From Bacteroidales bacterium UBA5197 (GTDB lineage Bacteria > Bacteroidota > Bacteroidia > Bacteroidales > Lentimicrobiaceae), in assembly GCA_002412885.1 (NCBI GenBank), contig DHVX01000090.1, forward strand, positions 76,354-140,353: a stretch of 64,000 nt of DNA. The letters are read 5' to 3'. Both the position numbers and the translations under genes were made by a program. Of the stretch, positions 18,101-26,232 are shown piece after piece (the first letter of the stretch is position 1; every line of letters begins with the position of its first letter). The notes beneath the pieces are model-generated. The model ran no database searches, was not told the DNA's origin, and saw only the letters and a list, made by a program, of their open reading frames with translations.

Positions 18101-19735
18101 ATGGCTAAACAGATTATTTACAATACCGAAGCCCGCGAAGAGCTGAAAAAAGGGGTTGATGCCCTTGCAAATGCAGTTAAAGTTACTTTAGGTCCTAAAG
18201 GACGTAATGTAATTATCGACAAGGCTTATGGAGCTCCTATAGTTACTAAGGACGGCGTTACCGTTGCCAAAGAAATTGAATTGAAAGATGGCGTGCAGAA
18301 TATGGGCGCTCAGATGGTTAAAGAAGTAGCTTCAAAAACAGCTGATATTGCTGGTGACGGAACTACAACTGCTACCGTTCTGGCTCAGGCAATTGTTACT
18401 ACCGGTATGAAAAACGTTACAGCAGGTGCAAATCCAATGGACCTGAAACGTGGAATTGAGAAAGCGGTTGCTAAAGTTGTTGAATATCTTCACACCCAAT
18501 CTATTAAGATCGAAGAAGGCAGCGAAAAAATTACTCAGGTAGCTACCATCTCTGCAAACAACGACAGCTTCATCGGCGAAAAAATTGCCGAGGCAATGAA
18601 TAAAGTGAAAAAAGAAGGTGTTATCACCATCGAAGAAGCCAAAGGCATTGAAACTACTGTAAAAGTAGTTGAAGGTATGCAGTTTGACAGAGGATATATT
18701 TCACCTTATTTCATCACCGATACCGAGAAAATGGAAGTTGTTTATGAGAATCCTTTTATTCTCATTTATGACAAGAAGATCTCAGTAATGAAAGACTTTT
18801 TACCGATTCTCGAGAAAACTGTACAAACCGGTCGTCCACTGCTGATTATTGCTGAAGATGTTGATGGCGAAGCCCTTGCAACACTTGTTGTAAATAAAAT
18901 CCGTGGTTCGCTCAAGATTGCAGCTGTTAAAGCTCCTGGTTTTGGCGACCGTCGTAAGGAAATGCTCGAAGATATCGCTATACTGACAGGTGGAACTGTA
19001 ATTTCAGAAGAAAAAGGTTACCGCCTTGAAGATGCTGATCTTTCATATCTTGGACAGGCAGAGAAAATTACTGTTGACAAAGAGAACACAACCATCGTAA
19101 GCGGACGTGGAACTTCAGAAGATATTGCAGCCCGCGTTTCTATGATAAAATCACAGATTGAATCCACAACTTCAGATTACGACCGCGAGAAACTTCAGGA
19201 ACGCCTTGCCAAATTAGCCGGTGGTGTTGCTGTAATTTATGTAGGTGCTGCCAGTGAAGTGGAAATGAAGGAAAAGAAAGATCGTTTCGACGATGCACTT
19301 CATGCAACCCGCGCTGCCATTGAAGAAGGAATTATCCCTGGTGGAGGTGTTGCTTACATCAGAGCAATTTCCGCATTGGATGGTTTAAAGGTTGAAAACG
19401 AAGATGAAGAAACCGGAGTTGCAATTGTTAAACGTGCCCTTGAAGAGCCATTGAGGCAAATTGTTGAGAATGCTGGCCTCGAAGGTTCGGTTATTGTACA
19501 GAAAGTGCGCGAAGGTTCAGGCAATTATGGCTTTAATGCCCGCACTGAGGTTTACGAAGATCTTATGCTTGCAGGTGTAATTGATCCTACCAAGGTTGCA
19601 CGCGTTGCCCTTGAAAACGCTGCTTCAATCGCTGGAATGCTCCTTACTACCGAGTGTGTACTGGTTGATATTAAAGAAGAAAAAGAATCAGCTATGCCTA
19701 ACCCTGGTATGGGTGGCATGGGTGGAATGTACTAA
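18101..19735 (+). CDS. groEL: Chaperonin GroEL
   Basis: The 544-residue ATPase is full length, from KQIIYNTEAREELKKGVDALANAVKVTLGPKGRNV to the C-terminal Gly-Met repeat (MPNPGMGGMGGMY). GDGTTTATVLAQ (the ATP-binding loop) and the AAVKAPGFGDRRKEML stretch of the apical domain are intact. It folds a broad set of cytosolic proteins together with GroES. The A-rich sequence just before the ATG is typical of translation initiation in this phylum. Confidence 0.98.
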   Translation: MAKQIIYNTEAREELKKGVDALANAVKVTLGPKGRNVIIDKAYGAPIVTKDGVTVAKEIELKDGVQNMGAQMVKEVASKTADIAGDGTTTATVLAQAIVTTGMKNVTAGANPMDLKRGIEKAVAKVVEYLHTQSIKIEEGSEKITQVATISANNDSFIGEKIAEAMNKVKKEGVITIEEAKGIETTVKVVEGMQFDRGYISPYFITDTEKMEVVYENPFILIYDKKISVMKDFLPILEKTVQTGRPLLIIAEDVDGEALATLVVNKIRGSLKIAAVKAPGFGDRRKEMLEDIAILTGGTVISEEKGYRLEDADLSYLGQAEKITVDKENTTIVSGRGTSEDIAARVSMIKSQIESTTSDYDREKLQERLAKLAGGVAVIYVGAASEVEMKEKKDRFDDALHATRAAIEEGIIPGGGVAYIRAISALDGLKVENEDEETGVAIVKRALEEPLRQIVENAGLEGSVIVQKVREGSGNYGFNARTEVYEDLMLAGVIDPTKVARVALENAASIAGMLLTTECVLVDIKEEKESAMPNPGMGGMGGMY

Positions 19736-19750
19736 GATTCTCGACCAATG

Positions 19751-19790
19751 AATCAAAAAAGCTCTGCCATTGGCAGGGCTTTTTGATTTT
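19751..19790 (+). terminator. Rho-independent terminator after groEL
   Basis: The GCTCTGCC/GGCAGGGC stem (3-nt loop) is extended by an A-run/T-run pair and ends in TTTT. It begins 15 bp past the groEL stop. Confidence 0.88.
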
Positions 19791-19849
19791 AACAGAAGCA
19801 ACAATCAGTTATATATCGACAGATATTATTGTTGATTTATGGCTAAAAT

Positions 19850-19900
19850 TTACGGTTAACCGTAAGAATTCATAGCTAAAATTTACGGTTAACCGTAAAT
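19850..19900. repeat. Pair of perfect palindromes upstream of the AAA/DUF4143 gene
   Basis: TTACGGTTAACCGTAA at 19850-19865 and its extended copy ATTTACGGTTAACCGTAAAT at 19881-19900 are perfect palindromes. Each is preceded by GCTAAAA, so the whole unit is a ~25-bp direct repeat. Centres are 33 bp apart, about three helical turns, putting both on one face of the DNA. The second copy covers the -33 region of the promoter at 19906. This is how a dimeric repressor operator would look. Confidence 0.75.
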
Positions 19901-19905
19901 ATTCG

Positions 19906-19913
19906 TATTTTTG
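19906..19913 (+). promoter_or_regulatory. -7 promoter element of the AAA/DUF4143 gene
   Basis: TATTTTTG is an exact TAnnTTTG match 13 bp before the ATG at 19927. The transcript would have almost no 5' leader. The neighbouring palindrome overlaps the expected -33 box. Confidence 0.6.
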
Positions 19914-19926
19914 TATAAAAAAAGGT

Positions 19927-21054
19927 ATGTTACTTCATCGGCAATTATCAGGCAAAATCACTGAAGCTCTGCTGCAATCGGGAAAGATCATTTTGTTGTA
20001 TGGCCCCAGACAAGCAGGAAAGACAACTCTATCGAAAGAAGTGATCATGTCAACCGGCTTAAAAACATTATCAATCAATGCAGATCAGCTAAAATATATA
20101 GATATTTTGTCCAGCCGCGACCTGAGTAAGCTTCAGTCATTGGTGAGTGGTTACGAATTGTTGTTCATTGATGAAGGGCAGAGGGTTCCGGAAATTGGAA
20201 TCAACCTTAAGATTCTTCATGATGAAATTCCTCATCTTAAAATTCTGGTGACGGGCTCTTCATCTTTTCTTCTTTCTGACCGGGTAACAGAAGCGCTAAC
20301 CGGAAGAAAGATGATATTTACACTCCTGCCGGTTTCTGTTGCAGAGTTACGGCAGTCATTCAATCCCTTTGAAATGAATGATCAACTGGATGATAGGCTG
20401 ATCTATGGATGTTACCCTGAAGTGATTACAACAATGAATGCCTCAGCAAGGGAGGAGTTGCTTAACGATATTTCCACATCTTATATTTTTAAAGATATAT
20501 TAGAAATGGAAAACATAAGATATCCTCTTAAAATAAGGGAAATATTGAAATTGCTGGCCCATCAGGCTGGATCAGAAGTCAGCATTAATGAACTATGCCG
20601 TACAACCGGATTAAATCGTGAAACCGTTGAACGCTACCTGCATCTGATGGAGCAATCTTTTATTATTTTCAGATTAGCTGCATATAGCCGAAATCCGCGA
20701 AATGAAATTAATAAGTCACAGAAATTTTATTTTTATGACAATGGGATCAGAAATTCAATTATTGATAATCTGAAACCTGTCCACAACAGAACTGATACTG
20801 GTGTACTTTGGGAAAATTTTATGATTTCAGAGATGATCAAGAAACAGCATAATACCAGACAATTGGCCAATCATTATTTTTGGAGAACCTACTCAGGTTC
20901 CGAAATTGATCTTGTTCGGGAAGTTCAGGGACAGCCAATACCCTATGAGATAAAGCTGAATAAAGTGAGGAAAACTGCCCCAAAAGCCTGGACTGATAAT
21001 TATGGCAGTGAGTTCTATTGTATCACACGAGATAATTATCTTGATTTTGTATAA
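19927..21054 (+). CDS. AAA family ATPase with DUF4143 C-terminal domain
   Basis: The 375-residue protein has an AAA_14 ATPase domain (~15-150: Walker A GPRQAGKTTL, Walker B LLFIDEGQRVPE, sensor LVTGSSSFLLS). A winged-helix-like segment (~195-240) and a DUF4143 nuclease-like domain (~250-375: FYFYDNGIRNSI ... GVLWENFMISEM ... YFWRTYSGSEIDLVRE ... PYEIKLNK) follow. The ENF..SE..K and E-x-D...E-x-K residues resemble the PD-(D/E)XK fold found in this family. Such genes are common, scattered and mobile in bacteria, and their role is unclear. It is a single gene under its own palindrome-controlled promoter. Confidence 0.88.
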   Translation: MLLHRQLSGKITEALLQSGKIILLYGPRQAGKTTLSKEVIMSTGLKTLSINADQLKYIDILSSRDLSKLQSLVSGYELLFIDEGQRVPEIGINLKILHDEIPHLKILVTGSSSFLLSDRVTEALTGRKMIFTLLPVSVAELRQSFNPFEMNDQLDDRLIYGCYPEVITTMNASAREELLNDISTSYIFKDILEMENIRYPLKIREILKLLAHQAGSEVSINELCRTTGLNRETVERYLHLMEQSFIIFRLAAYSRNPRNEINKSQKFYFYDNGIRNSIIDNLKPVHNRTDTGVLWENFMISEMIKKQHNTRQLANHYFWRTYSGSEIDLVREVQGQPIPYEIKLNKVRKTAPKAWTDNYGSEFYCITRDNYLDFV

Positions 21055-21058
21055 ATGA

Positions 21059-21217
21059 GTCATTGTATTTGCAGTTAAGGAGCATCAATATAAGGCTCTT
21101 TATCAGAATATTGTTCTCCAACCTGAAATTAGTCAGGTTACTTTTTCTGATCGTGAATTATCCGTCGGGAATCTCCAATCTGATAATGAATTAAAAAAAC
21201 ACTTAATTTTGGCATAG
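21059..21217 (+). pseudogene. Possible gene remnant (52 open codons, no start)
   Basis: Just after the ATPase stop, a frame with no ATG stays open for 52 codons (FAVKEHQYKALYQNIV ... SQVTFSDREL ... LKKHLILA, stop at 21215) and reads like ordinary protein. It could be the decayed end of a gene formerly downstream of the ATPase, or chance. I do not recognise it. Confidence 0.25.
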
Positions 21218-21257
21218 TTTTTTCAAGTGAACAGTGTTTTAAATAAATTCATGAATT

Positions 21258-21809
21258 ATGATCAATAAAATCTCAGCAGTTCTCTCTTTTATTGTTTTGC
21301 TGACTTTTCAGGCCATTGGCCAGGAAAACACCGGACAATATCCTATTGATAAGGATACACAACTGATCACCTATCAGGATGTAATTCAACAGGCAGGTTC
21401 TGCTGATGAATTGTACATAAGATGTATTGAGTGGATCAATGTACAATATAAAAATCCTGCGGATGCCTGCAGGATTCGCAACCGTGAAAGCGGGGTTATT
21501 GAAATCCTTCACCGGTTTGAGCTTTTGAATGAAGAAGAGGGCTCAAAAGGAGTTACTGCCAAAGTCAACTATACACTTAAACTCGAGTTTAAGCCCGGAC
21601 GATACCGCTATACACTCAGCGATCTCAATCTTCTGCGCCAGTCCTCTTCACGCTTTCCTGTTGAGAAATGGCTGGATAAATCCGATAAAGATTATTCAAA
21701 TGTGTATGAGTCCTATCTGAGACAAATTAACACTCACGCCCTCGCTTTAATCAACAGCCTTAAAGCCGGAATGGAGCCTCCTGTTATCAAACAGGAAGAA
21801 AAGTGGTAA
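21258..21809 (+). CDS. DUF4468 domain-containing secreted protein
   Basis: The 183-residue protein has a signal peptide (residues ~1-21, ending in AIGQ). The next stretch (YPIDKDTQLITYQDVIQQAGSADELYIRCIEWIN) is characteristic of the TBP-like DUF4468 domain common in periplasmic Bacteroidota proteins. The later half (KGVTAKVNYTLKLEFKPGRYRYTLSDLNL) completes the fold. Function is unknown. It stands alone, with a terminator shared with the convergent nucleotidase gene. Confidence 0.82.
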   Translation: MINKISAVLSFIVLLTFQAIGQENTGQYPIDKDTQLITYQDVIQQAGSADELYIRCIEWINVQYKNPADACRIRNRESGVIEILHRFELLNEEEGSKGVTAKVNYTLKLEFKPGRYRYTLSDLNLLRQSSSRFPVEKWLDKSDKDYSNVYESYLRQINTHALALINSLKAGMEPPVIKQEEKW

Positions 21810-21850
21810 GACATTCCTGAAAACACTTTGCTTTTACCTTATACAGTATA

Positions 21851-21887
21851 AAAAAAACTGCCGGTCCATATGGCCGGCAGTTTTTTT
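21851..21887. terminator. Bidirectional terminator
   Basis: The stem ACTGCCGG/CCGGCAGT is flanked by A7 on the left and T7 on the right, between convergent genes. It can end transcription from both sides. Confidence 0.9.
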
Positions 21888-21927
21888 GTGATTTCAAAAC
21901 ATCTGATGCAAAAAGATTTCAGCCGGA

Positions 21928-23367
21928 TTATTCAGCCATTTTTACGAAGGTACGTTTAACACCCTGATAATTAATTTCCTGATTTGCCTTGATAAAGTTG
22001 ATCAGCGCCTGAGCGGTGATGGTGTAAAGCGAATGCCCTGTGTCCTTGTGATCAAAATCATAGCTGCTTGCCAGATAACTGCTGAGTCCTGTATTGAATA
22101 TTCTGTTTTCATCCGGCGAGCTGCCATCAGGCAGTGTAATGATGATATCGGATGCCAGTCCGTCTTTATCCTGAATTACAGTGTAATTGATTCCTGAAAC
22201 CTGCAGGTCAATTTCCTTTCCGCGGTTGAATGCGTTCGAAATCAGCGATTTTATTTCGGTAACAGATAGTTTGAAATGAATAATTTCATTTCCGAATGGG
22301 TCAAGCTGATACACATCTTTAATGGTAATATTACCTTGCGGGATCATATCCACCCTTATGCCTCCATTGTTCTGAAAAGCGATTTCCAGCGGTAGAATTG
22401 CTGTCATTGCATCGGTCATAAGGCTTCCCAGTTCATCTTTCCCATTCAAGGGATGAACGGCTGTTCCGATTACCTGATTCAATTCTTTGTTGTCGTTAAA
22501 GCCGGCGATCAAAGCTTCCAATGCGCTGTCACTGCCCCTGTGATTGGAAATGTTAAGTAGCTGAGCATGTTTATCAACAACCTTGTTTTCGACTAAGTTA
22601 AGGGTGGTCATGCTTACATATTTCAGATTTGAGCCAGCCTGCATGACCAATACATTATTGTACTCCTGAGGGTTAGATACCATCGTATGGGTGTGCCCCC
22701 CAAGAATCAGATCAAATTCTTTCATTTGTTCTGCAAGCAGAACATCGTCTTCAAAGCCGAGGTGAGACAGCCCGATCAGCACATCACTGCTGTCGGCCAG
22801 CCATTTGTAATTCGGCGCAATATCAATTCCTTTGTCGAATTTAATTCCGGTTAATTTTGCAGGATGCGTATCCGGCAATCCGGCTTCGTTGATTTGTATT
22901 AACCCCAAAATGCCAATTTTGAGCCCGTTCTCCATCTGAAGAACTAGAAATGGCTTAATGTCAAGTGGTGTGATGCTTTCGTAAATTATATTTGCAGCCA
23001 GAAACGGGAAATTTGCCTGAGCAAGTCTCTTGGCGAGAACATCCTGCCCGTAATCAAATTCATGATTTCCCAATGCGCTGGCATTAAAGCCTGTTAAGTT
23101 CATGAGTTCAATTATGGGGTAACCTGGTTCCGGGAATTGGTCAACGATGGGGTTTCCTGTAAAGTTATCTCCGGCCGCGAAAAGCAGAACATGTTCATGA
23201 ACGGATCGGATGCTATCAACCAATGATTTGAACTTTGGGAAGTTATCGATCTTTGCATGCATATCGTTAACCGATAATACCACAACTTTTGTGGTGTCGC
23301 TTCCTGCGCTTACTGTTAATGCTATCGAAAGCAATAATGAACTCAGGATAAATCTAAAAATTTTCAT
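21928..23367 (-). CDS. 5'-nucleotidase / UshA-type metallophosphatase
   Basis: The protein has 479 residues from the ATG at 23367, with a signal peptide (MKIFRFILSSLLLSIALTVSAG). The metallophosphatase domain (~25-275) shows LSVNDMHAKID, AAGDNFTGNP, LGNHEFDYG and GGHTHT, the metal-binding blocks of the family. The 5'-nucleotidase C-terminal substrate domain (~300-450) shows FQNNGGIRVDMIPQGNIT. It should remove phosphate from nucleotides or similar esters in the periplasm. A longer frame upstream would lack the signal peptide and overlap the small gene ahead. The two genes overlap by 14 bp and are co-translated. Confidence 0.88.
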   Translation of the reverse strand: MKIFRFILSSLLLSIALTVSAGSDTTKVVVLSVNDMHAKIDNFPKFKSLVDSIRSVHEHVLLFAAGDNFTGNPIVDQFPEPGYPIIELMNLTGFNASALGNHEFDYGQDVLAKRLAQANFPFLAANIIYESITPLDIKPFLVLQMENGLKIGILGLIQINEAGLPDTHPAKLTGIKFDKGIDIAPNYKWLADSSDVLIGLSHLGFEDDVLLAEQMKEFDLILGGHTHTMVSNPQEYNNVLVMQAGSNLKYVSMTTLNLVENKVVDKHAQLLNISNHRGSDSALEALIAGFNDNKELNQVIGTAVHPLNGKDELGSLMTDAMTAILPLEIAFQNNGGIRVDMIPQGNITIKDVYQLDPFGNEIIHFKLSVTEIKSLISNAFNRGKEIDLQVSGINYTVIQDKDGLASDIIITLPDGSSPDENRIFNTGLSSYLASSYDFDHKDTGHSLYTITAQALINFIKANQEINYQGVKRTFVKMAE

Positions 23368-23587
23368 ATTGATCAGTTTCAAGTAATACTTCGTGGTCAA
23401 TGGTGTAGAGCCGCTGCAGATGAGAGATTTTACCATCCATTTCTACGATATTTCCAAAATCGTCAAGTGCAACAGGAATAACATCGGGCAGATTATGGTG
23501 AATATTCGAATAATATGCCCTGATGGCGTCTATCACCCTGGCTCCTGTAAATAGGGTAACTTCAATATTATTAACGAATACCGTCAT
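23354..23587 (-). CDS. Small beta-grasp-like protein of unknown function
   Basis: The 77-residue protein has no signal peptide and overlaps the start of the nucleotidase gene by 14 bp, a normal sign of translational coupling. MTVFVNNIEVTLFTGARVIDAIRAYY has the shape of the first hairpin and helix of a beta-grasp fold, as in ThiS or 2Fe-2S ferredoxin-like N-terminal domains. However, it lacks a C-terminal Gly-Gly and cysteines, so neither sulfur transfer nor an iron-sulfur cluster is indicated. I do not know a function. Confidence 0.75.
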   Translation of the reverse strand: MTVFVNNIEVTLFTGARVIDAIRAYYSNIHHNLPDVIPVALDDFGNIVEMDGKISHLQRLYTIDHEVLLETDQYENF

Positions 23588-23847
23588 GGGTTTTTCTTGA
23601 TTTATTGGTCAATATTACAAAATTTTTACGAACTTAAAATGGTGAATGAAAGGTATTGCAATTTATTTTAACCGATGTTTTTGGAAAAAGGTTCACACAG
23701 GATCTGATTTTTCCTGATCTTGAAAGGCTTTTGAAGTAATAATTGGAAAAAATGACATTTTGTTTAATAGATATATGTCATAAATTGAACAAAAGTATAA
23801 CGAACTTGGTTAGATAACTGCTTGAAATAAATTTTTCATTGACAGAT

Positions 23848-23893
23848 TTAATTAATTGCGATTAATTAAGGGGGCGTCAAATTGTTAATTTTG
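23848..23893 (+). promoter_or_regulatory. Promoter and candidate operator of the mevalonate operon
   Basis: In the 347-bp gap before mvaA, TAATTTTG at 23886-23893 is an exact -7 match, 42 bp before the ATG. A perfect inverted repeat (TTAATTAAT, TGCG, ATTAATTAA) at 23848-23869 covers the -33 region and could be a repressor or activator site. The rest of the gap (23588-23847) is AT-rich with no gene that I can see. Confidence 0.5.
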
Positions 23894-23934
23894 CGTTTTG
23901 AATAAGGCAGGCACTGCCGGTTAACTTTTACCAA

Positions 23935-25257
23935 ATGTTTAAAGATAAAATAATAAGTGGTTTTTCACGGCTGAGTAAGGAACAAAAACTGGAACTTATA
24001 TCAGGCTATTCCAGGCATTCCGAAACTTCGCTTGCTTTGCTCCGGACTTTCTGGCACGGCGATCCCGAAATGCAGAAAATGCTGGAGGAGTTCAGCGAAA
24101 ACACGCTTACCAACTATTTCTTCCCATACGGAGTTGCGCCGAATGTAATGATCAATGGCAAATTATACATGGTGCCAATGGTTATTGAGGAGAGCTCGGT
24201 GATTGCTGCAGCCGCAAATGGTGCCAAGTATTGGGCAGGAAAGGGTGGTTTTCATTCTGAAGTGATTTCAACAGTTAAAGTCGGTCAGGTACATTTTATC
24301 TGGAATGGTGATTTCGTGCGTTTGCAGGGATACTTTCCTCAAATCAAACAGCTTCTACTTGAAAGAACTGCTTCAATAACCGCCAACATGGAGAAGCGGG
24401 GAGGAGGTGTGCTCGAAATGGAGCTTGTTGACAAAACTGATGCACTCGACAATTATTACCAGCTTTCTGTAAAGTTTGATACCCGCGATTCAATGGGAGC
24501 GAATTTCATAAATTCATGTCTTGAAGAATACGCTGCCGGACTTAAAATCTTCGTAAATGAATCGGGATTATTTGAAGGTGAACCACTGAATGTGATTATG
24601 TCGATTTTGTCGAATTACACACCTGAATGCCTTGTTAAAACGTGGGTTGAATGTGATGTAAAGGAGTTTGCGGATATTGATAAGAGTCTGAGTGCGGAAG
24701 ATTTTGCATGGAAGTTTGAAAAGGCTGTTCAAATCGCCACAGTGGATGTTTATCGGGCTGCGACCCACAACAAAGGGATATTTAACGGAATTGATGCAGT
24801 TGCTCTTGCTACCGGCAACGATTTCAGGGCAATTGAAGCTTGTGGACATGCTTATGCCGCAAGAAGCGGAAGCTATAAAAGCCTGACAGAAGTAAAAATT
24901 GAAAACGGACATTTTCTTTACAGCCTTACTATTCCCCTTTCCATTGGCACAGTAGGCGGGTTGACTTCACTTCATCCAATGGCTAAATTCTCGCTCGAAT
25001 TACTGGGTAACCCTCAGGCTCCGGAATTGATGCAAATTGCCTCTGCCGTTGGTTTGGCCAATAACTTCGGAGCTATTAAATCCCTTACCACCAAGGGTAT
25101 TCAAATCGGGCATATGAAAATGCATTTGCTCAATATCCTGAATTCATTTAGTGCGAATGACTATGAGAAAGTGCTTGCCGTTGAATTTTTTAAGAATCAT
25201 AAAGTTTCGCATAGTGCTGTATCCGGATTTCTTGCTTCAATAAGAAACGGACACTAA
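23935..25257 (+). CDS. mvaA: Hydroxymethylglutaryl-CoA reductase (class II type)
   Basis: The 440-residue enzyme makes mevalonate from HMG-CoA, the committed step of isoprenoid synthesis by the mevalonate route. Class II marks are VPMVIEESSVIAAAANGAKYW (~80-100, catalytic Glu), DTRDSMGANFINSC (~182-195), ATHNKGIFNGIDAVALATGND and, near the C terminus, the QIGHMKMH histidine. Length and motif order fit the bacterial, usually NAD(P)H-using, class. First gene of a tight four-gene operon with 12 bp to the next gene. Confidence 0.93.
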   Translation: MFKDKIISGFSRLSKEQKLELISGYSRHSETSLALLRTFWHGDPEMQKMLEEFSENTLTNYFFPYGVAPNVMINGKLYMVPMVIEESSVIAAAANGAKYWAGKGGFHSEVISTVKVGQVHFIWNGDFVRLQGYFPQIKQLLLERTASITANMEKRGGGVLEMELVDKTDALDNYYQLSVKFDTRDSMGANFINSCLEEYAAGLKIFVNESGLFEGEPLNVIMSILSNYTPECLVKTWVECDVKEFADIDKSLSAEDFAWKFEKAVQIATVDVYRAATHNKGIFNGIDAVALATGNDFRAIEACGHAYAARSGSYKSLTEVKIENGHFLYSLTIPLSIGTVGGLTSLHPMAKFSLELLGNPQAPELMQIASAVGLANNFGAIKSLTTKGIQIGHMKMHLLNILNSFSANDYEKVLAVEFFKNHKVSHSAVSGFLASIRNGH

Positions 25258-25269
25258 AAATAGCTTATA

Positions 25270-26232
25270 ATGAAGCCAGCATCAAACGGATACGCGCACG
25301 GAAAACTAATGCTCACAGGGGAATATCTTGTGATGCACGGTGCCTTATCCTTGTCTGTGCCTTTAAACAAAGGGCAGTCTTTGACAGCGTCTCTTTCATC
25401 AAGCGGAATACTTGAATGGCAGGCCAGTGATGTCAACGGAGTATGGTTTAATGGTGTTTTCTCACTTCCCGATTTGCTTCCGATTAAAGCAACCAATGAA
25501 TCTGCCGGCGAACATCTTCATAAGCTCTTTCTGGCAATCCGTGAGTTGGATCCACAATTTATTGCTGAATCACAGGGTCTTGTATTAAATACAAATCTTG
25601 AGTTTAACCGAAAATGGGGTCTTGGAAGCAGTTCATCGCTGATTGCTCTTTTGGCTGAGTTTGCCGGGGTGGATGCACTTCAGTTGCATCAAATGGTTTC
25701 AAATGGGTCGGGTTATGACGTGGTTTGTGCCATTTCAGAAAAACCGGTATTGTTTCAGCGTTCAGGTGAAAGGATTTTGGCAGAGAAAATTGATTTTTAT
25801 CCTCAGTTTGCCGATGATTTATTCTTTGTTTACCTTGAAAATAAACAAGACAGCGCAGCTGAAATAAGTTCATTTCTGAAAAAGAACCCAAATGATTTTA
25901 TAAGTGCTGTTGCTGAAATATCAGAAATAACCCGCAAAATTCTAAAGGCTGAAAGTATTGAAGATTTTAACCATTTGCTTTCTGCACATGAATTTATCAT
26001 GTCGAAAGTGTTGAATAGAAAAGTTGTGAAGGATGTTTTATTCTCTGATTTCCAGGGTGCTGTGAAATCGCTTGGAGCATGGGGCGGCGATTTTGTACTT
26101 GCCTCAACTTCAAACGGCAAAGATTATGCAAGCCGTTATTTTTCGCAAAGAGCTTATTCAACAATATTTTCATACAACGAATTAGTCTTGAGTGAACATA
26201 GCCGCCAATTAAAAGAGCTTCCTTTGTTATGA
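25270..26232 (+). CDS. GYDIA-family GHMP kinase (possible phosphomevalonate kinase)
   Basis: The 320-residue protein has the GHMP pattern: GKLMLTGEYLVMHG near residues 11-24, the ATP loop GLGSSSSLIALLAEF (~117-131) and NGSGYDVVCA (~145-154), the GYDxx motif that names this Bacteroidota group. It lies between HMG-CoA reductase and diphosphomevalonate decarboxylase, exactly where the phosphomevalonate kinase step is missing. I infer that it phosphorylates mevalonate 5-phosphate, but the family has diverged and this is unproven from sequence. Its stop overlaps the next start by 4 bp (ATGA). Confidence 0.82.
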   Translation: MKPASNGYAHGKLMLTGEYLVMHGALSLSVPLNKGQSLTASLSSSGILEWQASDVNGVWFNGVFSLPDLLPIKATNESAGEHLHKLFLAIRELDPQFIAESQGLVLNTNLEFNRKWGLGSSSSLIALLAEFAGVDALQLHQMVSNGSGYDVVCAISEKPVLFQRSGERILAEKIDFYPQFADDLFFVYLENKQDSAAEISSFLKKNPNDFISAVAEISEITRKILKAESIEDFNHLLSAHEFIMSKVLNRKVVKDVLFSDFQGAVKSLGAWGGDFVLASTSNGKDYASRYFSQRAYSTIFSYNELVLSEHSRQLKELPLL

